Of a DNA stretch of 64,000 bases, positions 53,987 to 63,186 are shown piece after piece. Position numbers and translations under genes: made by a program. Every line of letters begins with the position of its first letter. Position 1 is the first letter of the stretch. The stretch comes from Saprospiraceae bacterium (GTDB lineage Bacteria; Bacteroidota; Bacteroidia; Chitinophagales; Saprospiraceae), in assembly GCA_020628645.1 (NCBI GenBank), contig JAHDES010000005.1:62001-126000 (forward strand). Reading direction: 5' to 3'. Under the pieces are notes generated by a model, which saw only the letters and a list, made by a program, of their open reading frames with translations, made no database searches and was not told the DNA's origin.

Positions 53987-54194
53987 GGATAAAATTTTTA
54001 ATTTAATTATTCCAATGAAGAGGTTAATTCAATAGCTTATCATTGGATTTCGCCAAAATTAAACTATTTTTGGCAGGAATTAAAAGACGGTGCTTGCGCA
54101 TTACTATTTTTGGAAACATCCAGACCAACTTTTAGCTTATTTAAATGTTTCTATATCAAGGGCAAATCACCCCATTATCTTTTCTACTTTTTAT

Positions 54195-54941
54195 ATGGAT
54201 TTAAACTTTCTACATCATCTTGGAAAATACGTCCTCTTTATGCGGACTGTTTTCTCTCGTCCTGAAAAATTTTCCATGTATTATCGTGAGACCATGCGTC
54301 AGATGAATGACATAGGAGTGGGTTCGTTGGTAATCGTGTGTTTGATTATGATATTCATGGGAGCGGTGACAGCGGTGCAGTTTGCCTATCAATTAGATGG
54401 TACATTAGTCCCCGTCTATTACATTGGATATGTAGTACGAGATATTACGATAATTGAGTTGGCACCTACGATTACGTGTCTAGTTTTGGCGGGAAAAGTA
54501 GGTTCTAATATGGCAGCAGAGATAGGCGGGATGCGGCAAAAAGAGCATATTGATGCGATGGAGATTATGGGGGTGAATACAGCGGCTTATCTTATTTTGC
54601 CACGATTAATTGCAGCTGTAATTGTAATTCCTTTATTGGTGTCTATTGCAGCATTTGTTGGGATTGGAGGCGGTTATTTATCGACTGTTCCTACGGGATT
54701 GATGACCAATGAAGAGTATATTTTAGGACTTCGTTCCTTTTTTGTCGATTTCAATGTGGTGATGATGTTTGTGAAAGCATTTGTTTTTGCCTTTATTTTA
54801 ACCACGGTATCTTGTTTTCAAGGTTACTTTGTAAAAGGAGGGAGTATTGAGTTAGGGCAAGCGAGTACACAAGCGGTAGTTTATAGTGATATTTTGATTC
54901 TATTAGCGGATTATGTAATTGCTATTGTCTTGACGTCTTAA
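54195..54941 (+). CDS. mlaE: Mla-type ABC transporter permease
   Basis: 248 residues from ATG 54195, chosen over a GTG at 54090 because family members begin with a short amphipathic helix like MDLNFLHHLGKYVLFMRTVF. Five or so membrane segments; the MlaE signature EIGGMRQKEHIDAMEIMGVN is present, with the cytoplasmic coupling helix. MlaE/MlaF-type transporters move phospholipids between the inner and outer membranes of Gram-negative bacteria. The ATPase gene follows by 9 bp. No MlaD (MCE) gene is in this window, so the substrate-binding partner is encoded elsewhere. Confidence 0.92.
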   Translation: MDLNFLHHLGKYVLFMRTVFSRPEKFSMYYRETMRQMNDIGVGSLVIVCLIMIFMGAVTAVQFAYQLDGTLVPVYYIGYVVRDITIIELAPTITCLVLAGKVGSNMAAEIGGMRQKEHIDAMEIMGVNTAAYLILPRLIAAVIVIPLLVSIAAFVGIGGGYLSTVPTGLMTNEEYILGLRSFFVDFNVVMMFVKAFVFAFILTTVSCFQGYFVKGGSIELGQASTQAVVYSDILILLADYVIAIVLTS

Positions 54942-54950
54942 ACTAGAAGA

Positions 54951-55715
54951 ATGATTAGAATTAAAAATATAATTAAGTCATTTGATGATGTTACGGTTCT
55001 AAAAGGCTTAACATCTGAGTTTTACCCTGGTAAAACGAATCTGATCATTGGGCGTTCAGGGGCAGGTAAGACAGTCTTGCTCAAACTATTGGTGGGCTTG
55101 ATGCGTCCGACTAGTGGAGAGATTTGGTATGATGATGTGAATTTTGCGGAACTTCCTCCAAAGGAGGTTCGTGCCATTCGTATGAAAGTTGGGATGTTGT
55201 TTCAAGGATCAGCTTTATTTGATTCCATGACCACACAACAAAACATCCAATTTCCTTTGGACATGTTTACTAATATGACCAAAAAGGAAAAGCAAAAACG
55301 AGTGGATTATTGTTTAGAACGGGTTAGCTTAGAAGGTGCAAATGATAAGTATCCTTCTGAAATTAGTGGAGGAATGCAAAAGCGGGTAGGTATTGCCCGA
55401 GCTATTGTTTTAGAGCCTCAATATCTGTTTTGTGATGAACCCAATTCTGGTCTTGACCCCAAAACATCTATTGTAATTGATGAATTAATTAAAAGTATCA
55501 CGGTTGAAAATAACATCACAACCGTCATCAATACACACGATATGAATTCCGTGATGGAGATTGGCGAAAACATTGCCCTATTATATAAAGGTGAATTGGC
55601 TTGGCGTGGTCATAAAGACGAAGTATTGGATAGTGATAATCAAATCTTGCAAGATTTTATCTTTGCTTCACCTTTCCTTCAACGCCTTAGAAGAGCTGCT
55701 CTCGATAAAGGCTAA
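54951..55715 (+). CDS. mlaF: Mla-type ABC transporter ATP-binding protein
   Basis: 254 residues, complete ABC ATPase: Walker A IIGRSGAGKTVLLKLL, Q-loop VGMLFQGSALFDSMT, signature SEISGGMQKRVGIARAI, Walker B YLFCDEPNSGLDP and H-loop INTHDMNSV. The GMLFQGSALFDSM stretch and long helical part are typical of the MlaF/Ttg2A branch, not sugar or amino-acid importers. Pairs with the permease 9 bp upstream to power lipid transport at the inner membrane. Confidence 0.94.
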   Translation: MIRIKNIIKSFDDVTVLKGLTSEFYPGKTNLIIGRSGAGKTVLLKLLVGLMRPTSGEIWYDDVNFAELPPKEVRAIRMKVGMLFQGSALFDSMTTQQNIQFPLDMFTNMTKKEKQKRVDYCLERVSLEGANDKYPSEISGGMQKRVGIARAIVLEPQYLFCDEPNSGLDPKTSIVIDELIKSITVENNITTVINTHDMNSVMEIGENIALLYKGELAWRGHKDEVLDSDNQILQDFIFASPFLQRLRRAALDKG

Positions 55716-55725
55716 ATTACCCGTC

Positions 55726-55893
55726 TTAGGCAACCATCTGTAATTCTTCAACAGTTGGTTTTTCTTGCACAAATACTTTTTCTTCCTTTTTTTCAATGGT
55801 TTCTACCATTACTACCTCTTGTTCATTAGCTGCTAAAATGGATATAAGTGTAATAGCAGTAGTAGTAATAGAAAAAAGTAAAAAATATCCCAT
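55726..55893 (-). CDS. 55-residue exported small protein
   Basis: A complete reading frame of 55 codons on the minus strand, ATG at 55893 and stop at 55726, convergent with mlaF (10 bp apart). The N-terminus is hydrophobic and ends in a plausible cleavage site (MGYFLLFSITTTAITLISIL, then AANEQEV), followed by an acidic, Glu/Lys/Val-rich tail (VETIEKKEEKVFVQEKPTVE). It has codon use like neighbouring genes. It is not a known family to me. Small secreted proteins of this type are easily missed; support is moderate. Confidence 0.55.
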   Translation of the reverse strand: MGYFLLFSITTTAITLISILAANEQEVVMVETIEKKEEKVFVQEKPTVEELQMVA

Positions 55894-56431
55894 TAATAGT
55901 GTGTTTAAGTGGTTTCGTTAATGCAGGAGACAACAATACCAATAAGTAGTGACTTACTTATTGATTAAAAAATTAATTTAAATAGTATTGATGTTGAATG
56001 AATTATCTATTGCAAAAATGTATAATTTATAGTTCGCATAAAATAGTGACAGAAAAATAATGTGACCTTTTAAGAAGGTCGTCATTTTGTCAAAATCTAA
56101 AACTTTTGGGTAGATAATCGCTTCTTGATATTTAGAAACGGTGGGCAAAAATTAGGAAAGGGGCAAATTAAATGAGCATTCGGAATATAATATTGTTACA
56201 TTAGAATAAAAACATCTATTTTTTTATTTGATTTTGAGCATATTGTGACATAAAACAATATTTAAGCTGTTATACTAATTGGTATAAGAAGAAATTGGCT
56301 CAATGTAGTGATAGCCGTAGTTTTCTTTCATTAAAGGGAACTTTTACTATTAAATTTAGCATTAAAAATAAAAACAATTATTTGGTAGTGCCGCTTAAAT
56401 TCAATTATATTTGCGCTCACCAAACACTCAA
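55894..56431. other. 538-bp intergenic region before the tRNA
   Basis: AT-rich, no gene recognised; holds the promoter of the tRNA-Leu gene at its right end. Confidence 0.45.
56381..56413 (+). promoter_or_regulatory. Promoter of tRNA-Leu
   Basis: TTTG at 56381-56384, 21-base spacer, TATATTTG at 56406-56413: full consensus. The tRNA begins 19 bases after the -7 box. Confidence 0.72.
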
Positions 56432-56515
56432 GCCCGAGTGCTGGAATTGGTAGACAGGCATGGTTGAGGGCCATGTGTCCGTAAGGGCGTGCGGGTTCGA
56501 CTCCCGCCTCGGGCA
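56432..56515 (+). tRNA. tRNA-Leu (anticodon GAG)
   Basis: 84 bases, class II with a variable arm. Acceptor GCCCGAG pairs with CTCGGGC (56508-56514), discriminator A at 56515; no CCA encoded. Anticodon stem CATGG/CCATG with loop TTGAGGG, anticodon GAG at 56466-56468, decoding CUC and CUU. T-arm GCGGG-TTCGACT-CCCGC is perfect. It stands alone, not in a tRNA cluster. Confidence 0.96.
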
Positions 56516-56592
56516 CTCTCACTTGGACTTAGCAGGAGCTAGGTCTTTTTTATTGGAATTATTCTTGATCTATTTGATAAAAATTAAACCTC

Positions 56593-57183
56593 ATGCGTAT
56601 TCTCTTTTATAGTTTTTTGATCTGTGTAAGTTTTGCTTGTAACGAATCTACTTCAAAAACAACTACAGCTACTGCTGCAACATCTAATTCTCCGAATTCC
56701 CCAACAAAAACTGTAGGTCAAGCCCCCTCTAATACAGCAAAGCCTAAATTGGTAGGGAATGGGGTAAAGGTATATGCAGAAGATGCGGATGCTAAGAATG
56801 GTGAAGAAGTATGTGTAGATATGAAGGTGAAAGGGGTATCGGAAGTTGTTTCTATGCAATACAGTATCAGTTGGGATAAAGGCGTATTGGATTTTTTACG
56901 GGTTCAAAATTTCAATTTGAAAGATTTATCCAAAGGGAATTTTGGGACAAGTCGTATAAAAGATGGGATACTAACCTTTTCGTGGTATGATTTTGCGGTG
57001 AAAGGTGTATCTGTTCCAGATGAAACTGTCATTCATCAAATGTGTTTTCAAACAAAGGGTAAAAAAGGATCAAAATCAAAGATTATGATCTCAGATTCAC
57101 CAGTTGTTATTGAAGTGACGGGTACTGGAAATAAATTTTTGAAATTCTTCTCCGATAATGGCTACGTTCGGGTAAAAGGCTAG
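56593..57183 (+). CDS. Lipoprotein with cohesin-like domain
   Basis: 196 residues. Signal peptide with lipobox VSFAC|NES, a Ser/Thr/Pro-rich linker (about 20-50), then one cohesin-like beta-sandwich at about 55-196: GEEVCVDMKVKGVSEVVSMQ, YSISWDKGVLDFLRVQNFNL, KDGILTFSWYDFAVKGVSVP, VIHQMCFQTKG. Cohesin-type domains are common single units in Saprospiria secreted proteins, apart from any cellulosome. Membrane-anchored, partner unknown. It follows the tRNA by 77 bp. Confidence 0.82.
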   Translation: MRILFYSFLICVSFACNESTSKTTTATAATSNSPNSPTKTVGQAPSNTAKPKLVGNGVKVYAEDADAKNGEEVCVDMKVKGVSEVVSMQYSISWDKGVLDFLRVQNFNLKDLSKGNFGTSRIKDGILTFSWYDFAVKGVSVPDETVIHQMCFQTKGKKGSKSKIMISDSPVVIEVTGTGNKFLKFFSDNGYVRVKG

Positions 57184-57198
57184 GTAATATTGAAAATC

Positions 57199-58179
57199 TT
57201 ATCCTAAACTACGTCCTGCTTTTTCCATTAGTGCTTTAGTTGCTCGAATACCTGTGTATGCATCTAAGCTTGTTCCTTCATATTCAATACCGATATAGCC
57301 TTTATAATTTGCTTCTTTTACAATTTTGAGCATTTTATAAAAATCAATTTCAACACAATTTCCAGCATCATCGAAATTAAAGGATTTAGCACTGACCGCT
57401 TTGGCATGAGGCATTAATTCTTGTACGCCTTGATATTTATCATATTCATTAATGCATTTTCCATCCCATTGTCGTCCGCCTTCTCGTTCGATACAGAAAT
57501 TTCCAAAATCAGGTAAAGTACCACAATTGGGCAAGTTGACTTGTTGCATGACATTTGAAAGCCATTTGCCATCTGAAGACCATCCTCCATGATTTTCTAC
57601 AATAATATTTATCTCAAAGTCTTTAGCAAAAGTAGCCAATCGACTTAATCCATCAATTGCTGCTTTCCCTACCTCTTCTTTCGCTCCTTTACCAAAAGAA
57701 TTAACTCGTATAGAATGACACCCCAATTCTTTGGCGGCTTCTACCCATTTTTAATGATTCTCGATGGCTTCAGTACGAACTTTATTATCTAATTCTGCCA
57801 ATCCTCCTTCCTCATCAATCATGATGAGCAAATTTTTAACGCCATTATCATTTGCTCGTTGATTCATTTCTGCTAAATAAGTCTTGTCTTTTGCTTTATC
57901 TTTAAAAAATTGATTGACATATTCTATGGCATTGATATTAAATTCTTTTTTGGCGGTAGCGGCAAAATCTAAATGATCTAATTTTCCATCAAAAAAAGCT
58001 TTGTGTAAGGACCATTGCGCTAATGAAATTTGAAAGAATAGAGGGGGTGTTTCTTCAGATAGATTATCAGTTTCGTCTTGTAGATTTGATGTGCTATTCG
58101 TACAAGCATTTAAACCTACAAGCCCTAAGCCTAAAGCAAAACCACTTGATTGTTGGATGAATTTTCGTCTTGTTGGCAT
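57199..58179 (-). pseudogene. Sugar phosphate isomerase/epimerase-like gene split by one in-frame stop
   Basis: One continuous frame encodes a Tat-type signal with lipobox (MPTRRKFIQQSSGFALG ... GLNAC), then a TIM-barrel domain of the xylose isomerase/AP-endonuclease 2 family. At 57751-57753 a TAA interrupts it between ...RTEAIENH and KWVEAAKELGCHSIRVNSF, with no frame change. Homologues, as I recall them, carry Tyr or Lys at this position, so one base change of TAT or AAA accounts for it. The second half (NIIVENHGGWSSDGKWL, AKSFNFDDAGNCVEIDF, GYIGIEYEGTSLDAYTG) has the family's Glu and His metal ligands. Either a recent pseudogene or a sequence error; a suppressor or readthrough is possible. 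Confidence 0.85.
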
Positions 58180-58410
58180 GATTTTGATCTTTGAAAATTA
58201 GTGGAAAGATATTTCAGAGAACTAAAATAAAAAAGTCTTTGGAAATATAGGTATTCTAGCGCGTCTTCATCTAATATAGTTAGAATTGTGACCTAGTAGT
58301 ATCGTCCATTCGTCTATAAAATTTTGTATATCTCGGATATTATCCCGTCTTTTGTTCAAAAATAGTGCTACTTAAAAAATTGCATTTCAATTTTTTTAGC
58401 AATAACATAA

Positions 58411-59787
58411 ATGCAGCTAGGAACATCATATCGAGAAATCACCAAAATTTCTTTTCCCATCATGCTAGGGAGTGCAGTGCAGCAAATTATTGCACTCAGC
58501 GATAGCGTATTTTTATTTCATGTAAGTTTGGATGATTTTGGGGCAATCGGCTTTGTGAGTGTGTTTTATTTGATGATTGCCGCTATTGGATTTGGCTTTT
58601 CTAAGGGAGGGCAGATTATGATCGCGCGCCGAATGGGAGAAGAACAAGAAGGCGAAGTAGGGCGGACGTTTTATGCGATGTTGTACTTTGAATTGGCACT
58701 GGCGTTGTTGCTGTTTCTCTTTATGCAATTTGGGAGTTATTACTTATTTGCGCTATTCACCGATTCAGATGTGATCTTCTACAAAATGTTGGAATACCTC
58801 GATTATCGCTCATGGGGGGTGTTTTTTAGTTTTTCTGGATTGGCAATTATTGCGATGTACACAGGCGTTGCCCGAACGAGTTTCATTGTGATTGATTCTA
58901 TTATTCTTGCATTAGTCAATGTAGTATTGAATTATGGATTGATTTATGGCAAATGGGGCTTACCAGAAATGGGAATTGGAGGGGCAGGATTGGCGAGTAC
59001 GATAGCAGAATTAGTCGCTTTAATCCTTTTTGTAGCGTATATCTTTTATGATAAAAAATACACTAAAGGCTATCAATTATTCAAATTGCCACAGATTGAT
59101 TGGGAACTTATTAAAACCCAACAGAAAATATCTAGCCCTGTTGTAGCACAAGCCGTAGTAGGTTTTGGAAGTTGGTTTTTCTTTTTTGGCTTGATTGAAA
59201 ATTTAGGAGAACGACCCTTGGCAATTACCAACTTAGCACGTATTGTTTATCTCGGTTTATCCATACCATGTTGGGGTTTTGCATCAGGAGCAAATACGAT
59301 TGTAAGTAATTTTATAGGTCAGAACAAACGAGAAATGGTGATTCCTTTATTATGGAAAGTTTCTACGATTTGTTTTGTAACGACTATGATTTTAACGATA
59401 CCCTTAGTTTGTTTTCCTGAATATGTACTTTATCCATTATTTGGTTCCAATGAAATAGGATTAATGAATGGTACTGATCCTAATCTTTCGGTTTCTATAA
59501 TTACAGAAGCTCGCCCTGTATTGTGGATATTAGCGGTTATTTTGGCACTTTTTTCAGTAGGAGGCGTCTTTTTCAATGGATTGGCAGGTACAGGTGCAAC
59601 GCATTATGCCTTAATGATCCAAATTTTTGCTACTATATTTTACATTGCTTATATCGTGGTGGTCATAAAAATGACCAATGCGGGATTAGTTTGGGCGTGG
59701 GCTTGTGAGATTTTTTATTGGTTGCTGATCTTTATCTTAACCTATCGTTATTTGAAATCAACTAAATGGCATTCACTAAAAGTATAG
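58411..59787 (+). CDS. MATE-family efflux transporter
   Basis: 458 residues, about 12 membrane segments, with the two-fold repeat of the MATE family: SYREITKISFPIMLGSAVQQIIALSDSVFL at the N-terminus and IGFGFSKGGQIMIARRMGEEQ after it, then PVVAQAVVGFGSWFFFFGLIENLG at the start of the second half. Such proteins export drugs or metabolites using an ion gradient; substrate unknown. The stop codon touches a long palindrome that likely ends transcription. ATG start. Confidence 0.92.
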   Translation: MQLGTSYREITKISFPIMLGSAVQQIIALSDSVFLFHVSLDDFGAIGFVSVFYLMIAAIGFGFSKGGQIMIARRMGEEQEGEVGRTFYAMLYFELALALLLFLFMQFGSYYLFALFTDSDVIFYKMLEYLDYRSWGVFFSFSGLAIIAMYTGVARTSFIVIDSIILALVNVVLNYGLIYGKWGLPEMGIGGAGLASTIAELVALILFVAYIFYDKKYTKGYQLFKLPQIDWELIKTQQKISSPVVAQAVVGFGSWFFFFGLIENLGERPLAITNLARIVYLGLSIPCWGFASGANTIVSNFIGQNKREMVIPLLWKVSTICFVTTMILTIPLVCFPEYVLYPLFGSNEIGLMNGTDPNLSVSIITEARPVLWILAVILALFSVGGVFFNGLAGTGATHYALMIQIFATIFYIAYIVVVIKMTNAGLVWAWACEIFYWLLIFILTYRYLKSTKWHSLKV

Positions 59788-59835
59788 GTTGCTAAGACTA
59801 GCTAAGTTTTTAAAACTTAGCTAGTCTTAGCAGCC
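59787..59835. terminator. 49-bp near-perfect palindrome between convergent genes
   Basis: GGTTGCTAAGACTAGCTAAG plus TTTT on the left arm pairs with AAAA plus CTTAGCTAGTCTTAGCAGCC on the right, with a single T-G pair in 24. It sits between the MATE gene (ending at 59787) and the convergent metallopeptidase gene (ending at 59842) and probably terminates both, though no T-run follows. Confidence 0.75.
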
Positions 59836-59841
59836 GTAGCA

Positions 59842-60786
59842 TTAATTCACTTGAGTAGAAGCGATACGCTGATCATATTTGGGATGGAGCTTAAATTGTT
59901 TTGCTCGTTTCCAACTTCCAGGGTTGGGTAATAAAGCACTAGCTTCGCGCATTTGTTCTCGCAACTGAACCATCTCAGGAAATTCTTGGAAAAAACGTAC
60001 TTTTTTGTCTTTTACTTTATTTCCATTCGGTATATTATCTGAAGTAACAAAGAAGGTAAAGGCTTCTGCAAGATCTTCTTCAGGATTGGTAGCGGCATAA
60101 TCGGTTACAAAATGATCTTGGTATTTGTCATAGAAGGCATCTTCATCTCCACTATTATAAGCTGCTTCGTATTCATCATAAATAGCCGTCCAAAATTGCT
60201 GGTAAAATAGATTCATGTAAGAATCAGATAGCGTACAACCCTCTTCATTTTCATAATTCGAGCAATTGTTATAATCCAGTTTTATTTGTGTTTCATTTAG
60301 GGAAAAGATGTGCGCGTATTCGTGGATTACCGTATAGGTATATTCACCATCTCCATCAAAAACACCGTTTGGATAAGCAATATCAACTCCCAATGCAAAT
60401 CTCCATAACGAAAGATCGTTTTCGTATTGAGGCTCGACATAACCGTATAAATCACCACGTCCATCAAATACTTCAAATTCTTTGATCCAACGGCGATCAT
60501 CAGGAGTCGTCATTTTAAGAAAGTGTTCCCACATTTCTTGATGACGAGCTTCTTCTTCCATCCAATCTTCTTTGGCATTTTTGGTTTCTAATTCGATCAG
60601 TGCTTCACCATCTACTTCATAAATGGCAACAACTTTTCCATCTCCATTAGAGAAGATATTGCCAATTTGGTCAATGATATTACTTGAATTATCAGAATCG
60701 TTTGGAGAGAAATCTTCTTTATAACAAGAAGTGAAAGTAAACATTCCAAGAAGGCTGAACACTAAAATTAACTGCAACTTTTTCAT
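59842..60786 (-). CDS. Putative zinc metallopeptidase lipoprotein
   Basis: 314 residues from ATG 60786, where the signal peptide begins (MKKLQLILVFSLLGMFTFTSC); earlier in-frame starts are less likely. The lipobox FTSC indicates a lipid anchor. Residues near 155-175 have YTYTVIHEYAHIFSLNETQI, an HExxH zinc motif (HEYAH), and the downstream ATNPEEDLAEAFTFF has the Glu that acts as third ligand in related gluzincin-like lipoproteins. Substrate unknown. Convergent with the MATE gene. Confidence 0.85.
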   Translation of the reverse strand: MKKLQLILVFSLLGMFTFTSCYKEDFSPNDSDNSSNIIDQIGNIFSNGDGKVVAIYEVDGEALIELETKNAKEDWMEEEARHQEMWEHFLKMTTPDDRRWIKEFEVFDGRGDLYGYVEPQYENDLSLWRFALGVDIAYPNGVFDGDGEYTYTVIHEYAHIFSLNETQIKLDYNNCSNYENEEGCTLSDSYMNLFYQQFWTAIYDEYEAAYNSGDEDAFYDKYQDHFVTDYAATNPEEDLAEAFTFFVTSDNIPNGNKVKDKKVRFFQEFPEMVQLREQMREASALLPNPGSWKRAKQFKLHPKYDQRIASTQVN

Positions 60787-61011
60787 AATGTGTAGGTTTT
60801 TAGTCAATCCAAGGGGGATGGATAAAGACAGTTATGAATATTGTTTATTTAGTGTATGATTGTACCTTATAGAATGAATATTTAGATTTTAGAAAATTAT
60901 TATTTTTAATCGGATACTTCAAAACTAGCCCAAAATGACATACGAAATGCGATTTTTTATAGATCAAATACCCTGCTTTTATACTTTTGTGCGTTTTTCT
61001 TATACTTTCTG

Positions 61012-61043
61012 TTTGTCTGTGGATTAAATAGTAGTTATATTCG
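61012..61043 (+). promoter_or_regulatory. Candidate promoter of the LytS-type kinase gene
   Basis: TTTG at 61012-61015, 20-base spacer, TATATTCG at 61036-61043 (one mismatch from TAnnTTTG). The ATG at 61063 is about 13 bases after the expected start. Confidence 0.45.
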
Positions 61044-61062
61044 TATAAATAATAAACGTAAT

Positions 61063-62091
61063 ATGTTTGAGAACTACAACAAAGTACTGGAATCACTGCT
61101 ATTCCCGAAGCGATGGTGGATTCCCCACATCATCTTTTGGATATTTATTTATCTGGATGAATTCCTCTCTATTTTTAATATCACGGTACAGCGAGAATAT
61201 TATTTTTATTTAGAAACCTATATTAGTTTTGTATTGGATGTAATTACGGTGTACATAAACTTGTATATCTTATTTCCAAAATTCTTTTTAAAAAATAAGA
61301 TTCCTACCTATCTCGTTTTAACATTTCTAACTTTATTTCTTAATAGCTTTATTATTGTTCTTTCAGACTGGAGTTATTATGATGACTTGCAGGACATTGC
61401 CACAATGATGATAGGTGTCATTATTACGACCACCCCTATCTTAGCAATGGCAGTAGGGATTAAAATTTTTAAAAACTATATTCATACGCAAGACCGAGTC
61501 AATGAATTAGAAACGACAAATCTTAAAACAGAACTCGAATTTCTTAAGAATCAAATGAACCCTCATTTCCTATTTAATTCCCTTAATAACATTTATGTAC
61601 AGTCTCGAAAACGCCCTACAGAAGCACCTGATTCGATTTTACAATTATCGGATTTATTGCGCTATCAATTGTATGATTGTTCTCAAGAGAAAGTGCCCTT
61701 GACTTCAGAAATTAAATACATTGACAATTACTTAAAGCTTGATGCGCTTCGTAAAAATGGACAAGCTGTCAATATGGAAGTTCTTGGCAATCCAAATGGT
61801 CAACAAGTTGCTCCATTCCTATTCATTCCTTTTGTAGAAAATGCTGTAAAACATGGAATAGGAACGGATACGACTGCTTTTTTGAATATTAAATTTGAGG
61901 TAGCTCCCAAAAATTTAGAATTTACCATCGAAAACTCGAAACCCAAACTACCCATTACACATGAAGATGGAGGAATTGGTTTAGCGAATGTTCAACGGCG
62001 TTTGGAATTACTTTATCCTGATCGGCATGATTTAAATATTAAGGACTCTGAAAAAACCTATGAAGTTAATTTAAGTTTAGAGTTGAATTAA
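61063..62091 (+). CDS. LytS-type sensor histidine kinase
   Basis: 342 residues. Four membrane segments in the first about 150 residues, then a cytoplasmic coiled coil and a His_kinase domain: LKNQMNPHFLFNSLNNIY with phospho-His near 168, and the ATP-binding region FVENAVKHGIGTDT and GGIGLANVQRRLELLYP. This is the short LytS/YehU-type kinase paired with LytTR regulators. The matching response regulator gene follows 144 bp downstream. Signal unknown. ATG start. Confidence 0.92.
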   Translation: MFENYNKVLESLLFPKRWWIPHIIFWIFIYLDEFLSIFNITVQREYYFYLETYISFVLDVITVYINLYILFPKFFLKNKIPTYLVLTFLTLFLNSFIIVLSDWSYYDDLQDIATMMIGVIITTTPILAMAVGIKIFKNYIHTQDRVNELETTNLKTELEFLKNQMNPHFLFNSLNNIYVQSRKRPTEAPDSILQLSDLLRYQLYDCSQEKVPLTSEIKYIDNYLKLDALRKNGQAVNMEVLGNPNGQQVAPFLFIPFVENAVKHGIGTDTTAFLNIKFEVAPKNLEFTIENSKPKLPITHEDGGIGLANVQRRLELLYPDRHDLNIKDSEKTYEVNLSLELN

Positions 62092-62092
62092 T

Positions 62093-62218
62093 CGTACAAC
62101 GATTTGAAGTCGGCAGCACGATAAAATGAGATTAAACATTAAGTTTCCTTGATTATTTAATTCACACAAAAGAATAATTGAATTATTCGTCGGACGACTC
62201 GAAGTCGTACAACGATTT
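62093..62218. repeat. Direct repeats and hairpin in the LytS-LytTR spacer
   Basis: CGTACAACGATTT occurs at 62093-62105 and again at 62206-62218, exactly. Just before the second copy CGACTCGAAGTCG (62196-62208) forms a 5-bp hairpin. The block could be a regulator binding pair, an attenuator, or an interspersed repeat element. Confidence 0.5.
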
Positions 62219-62235
62219 ATAAAAAAATTAAACAA

Positions 62236-62955
62236 ATGAAATGTATCATTGTAGATGATGAGCCCCTAGCACGGGAAGGAATGGAACTCAATATTCAAGA
62301 TTATGGAGAACTTGAGTTGGTAGGACAGTTTGAAAATGCCATTGCTGCCAATCAATTTCTTCAAAATAATGAAGTTGATCTCATCTTCTTAGATATTGAA
62401 ATGCCTGGTTTATCAGGTTTAGATTTTATACGAAGTCTTCGCAATCCTCCACTCATTATATTATGTACGGCTTACCCCCAATATGCACTGGAAAGTTATG
62501 AACTCGAAGTGGTGAGTTATCTGGTCAAGCCCATACGAATGGATCGTTTTATCAAAGCCGTCAATCGAGCCAAAGAAATACATGAACTTCGCCAGCAGAC
62601 CATGACGACCATGGAAAGTGTAGAAGAGGATTTTGTTTACATCAAAGCAGATCGAAAATATGTACGCGTCTTTTTCAAAGACATTCAATACATCAAGGGC
62701 CTCAAAGATTATGTCATGCTTTATACCAGTCAACAAAAGCTCATGACAGCTATGAACATCAAAACCATTCATGCACAATTGCCTGCCCATATCTTTGTGC
62801 GTGTCAGTAAATCGTACATTATTAATATCAACTGGATTGATTCGATAGACATTGATTTTATCCAATTGGCAGGAGAAGAAATTCCTCTCGGACGTACCTA
62901 TAAAGAAAATTTTATCGAAAACTATGTGAAAAAGAATTTGATTGGACGGAAATAG
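62236..62955 (+). CDS. LytTR-type response regulator
   Basis: 239 residues. Receiver domain with acidic patch DDEPLAREG, phospho-acceptor Asp near 53 (FLDIEMPGLSGLDF) and VKPIRMDRF with the conserved Lys. C-terminal LytTR DNA-binding domain from about 140: DRKYVRVFFKDIQYIKGLKDY, TIHAQLPAHIFVRVSKSYII. Activated by the kinase encoded 144 bp upstream; LytTR proteins bind paired direct repeats of about 9-10 bp, and targets are unknown here. Confidence 0.94.
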   Translation: MKCIIVDDEPLAREGMELNIQDYGELELVGQFENAIAANQFLQNNEVDLIFLDIEMPGLSGLDFIRSLRNPPLIILCTAYPQYALESYELEVVSYLVKPIRMDRFIKAVNRAKEIHELRQQTMTTMESVEEDFVYIKADRKYVRVFFKDIQYIKGLKDYVMLYTSQQKLMTAMNIKTIHAQLPAHIFVRVSKSYIININWIDSIDIDFIQLAGEEIPLGRTYKENFIENYVKKNLIGRK

Positions 62956-63186
62956 GAAATGTAAAATCTAAAACTATAAAATGTTGAATGTGAAAGAAGC
63001 AGATACCTTTTACATTTAAGATTGGAAATTTTAAATTTTTCATTTAGAAAGGTCAAAATCTCTACCCTAAACAGGTTATTTTTCAGTACTTTATGCGATT
63101 TTTTTTGACTAGTGCTCAAAAATGAAATAAATTGAATTTCTTCTGTTGAAGAAGAACTTACTATTTCAAAAACCGAAACTTTACCC

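Noticed and set aside
53699-53992. 97-codon plus-strand frame over the SDR gene
   Set aside because: Antisense to conserved SDR motifs; shadow.
60845-61096. 83-codon minus-strand frame overlapping the LytS gene start
   Set aside because: Composition rich in Tyr, Ser and Lys typical of AT-rich noise; it covers the promoter and start of a well-supported gene.
62461-62865. 134-codon minus-strand frame inside the LytTR regulator
   Set aside because: Lies entirely opposite a clear response-regulator gene; antisense shadow.
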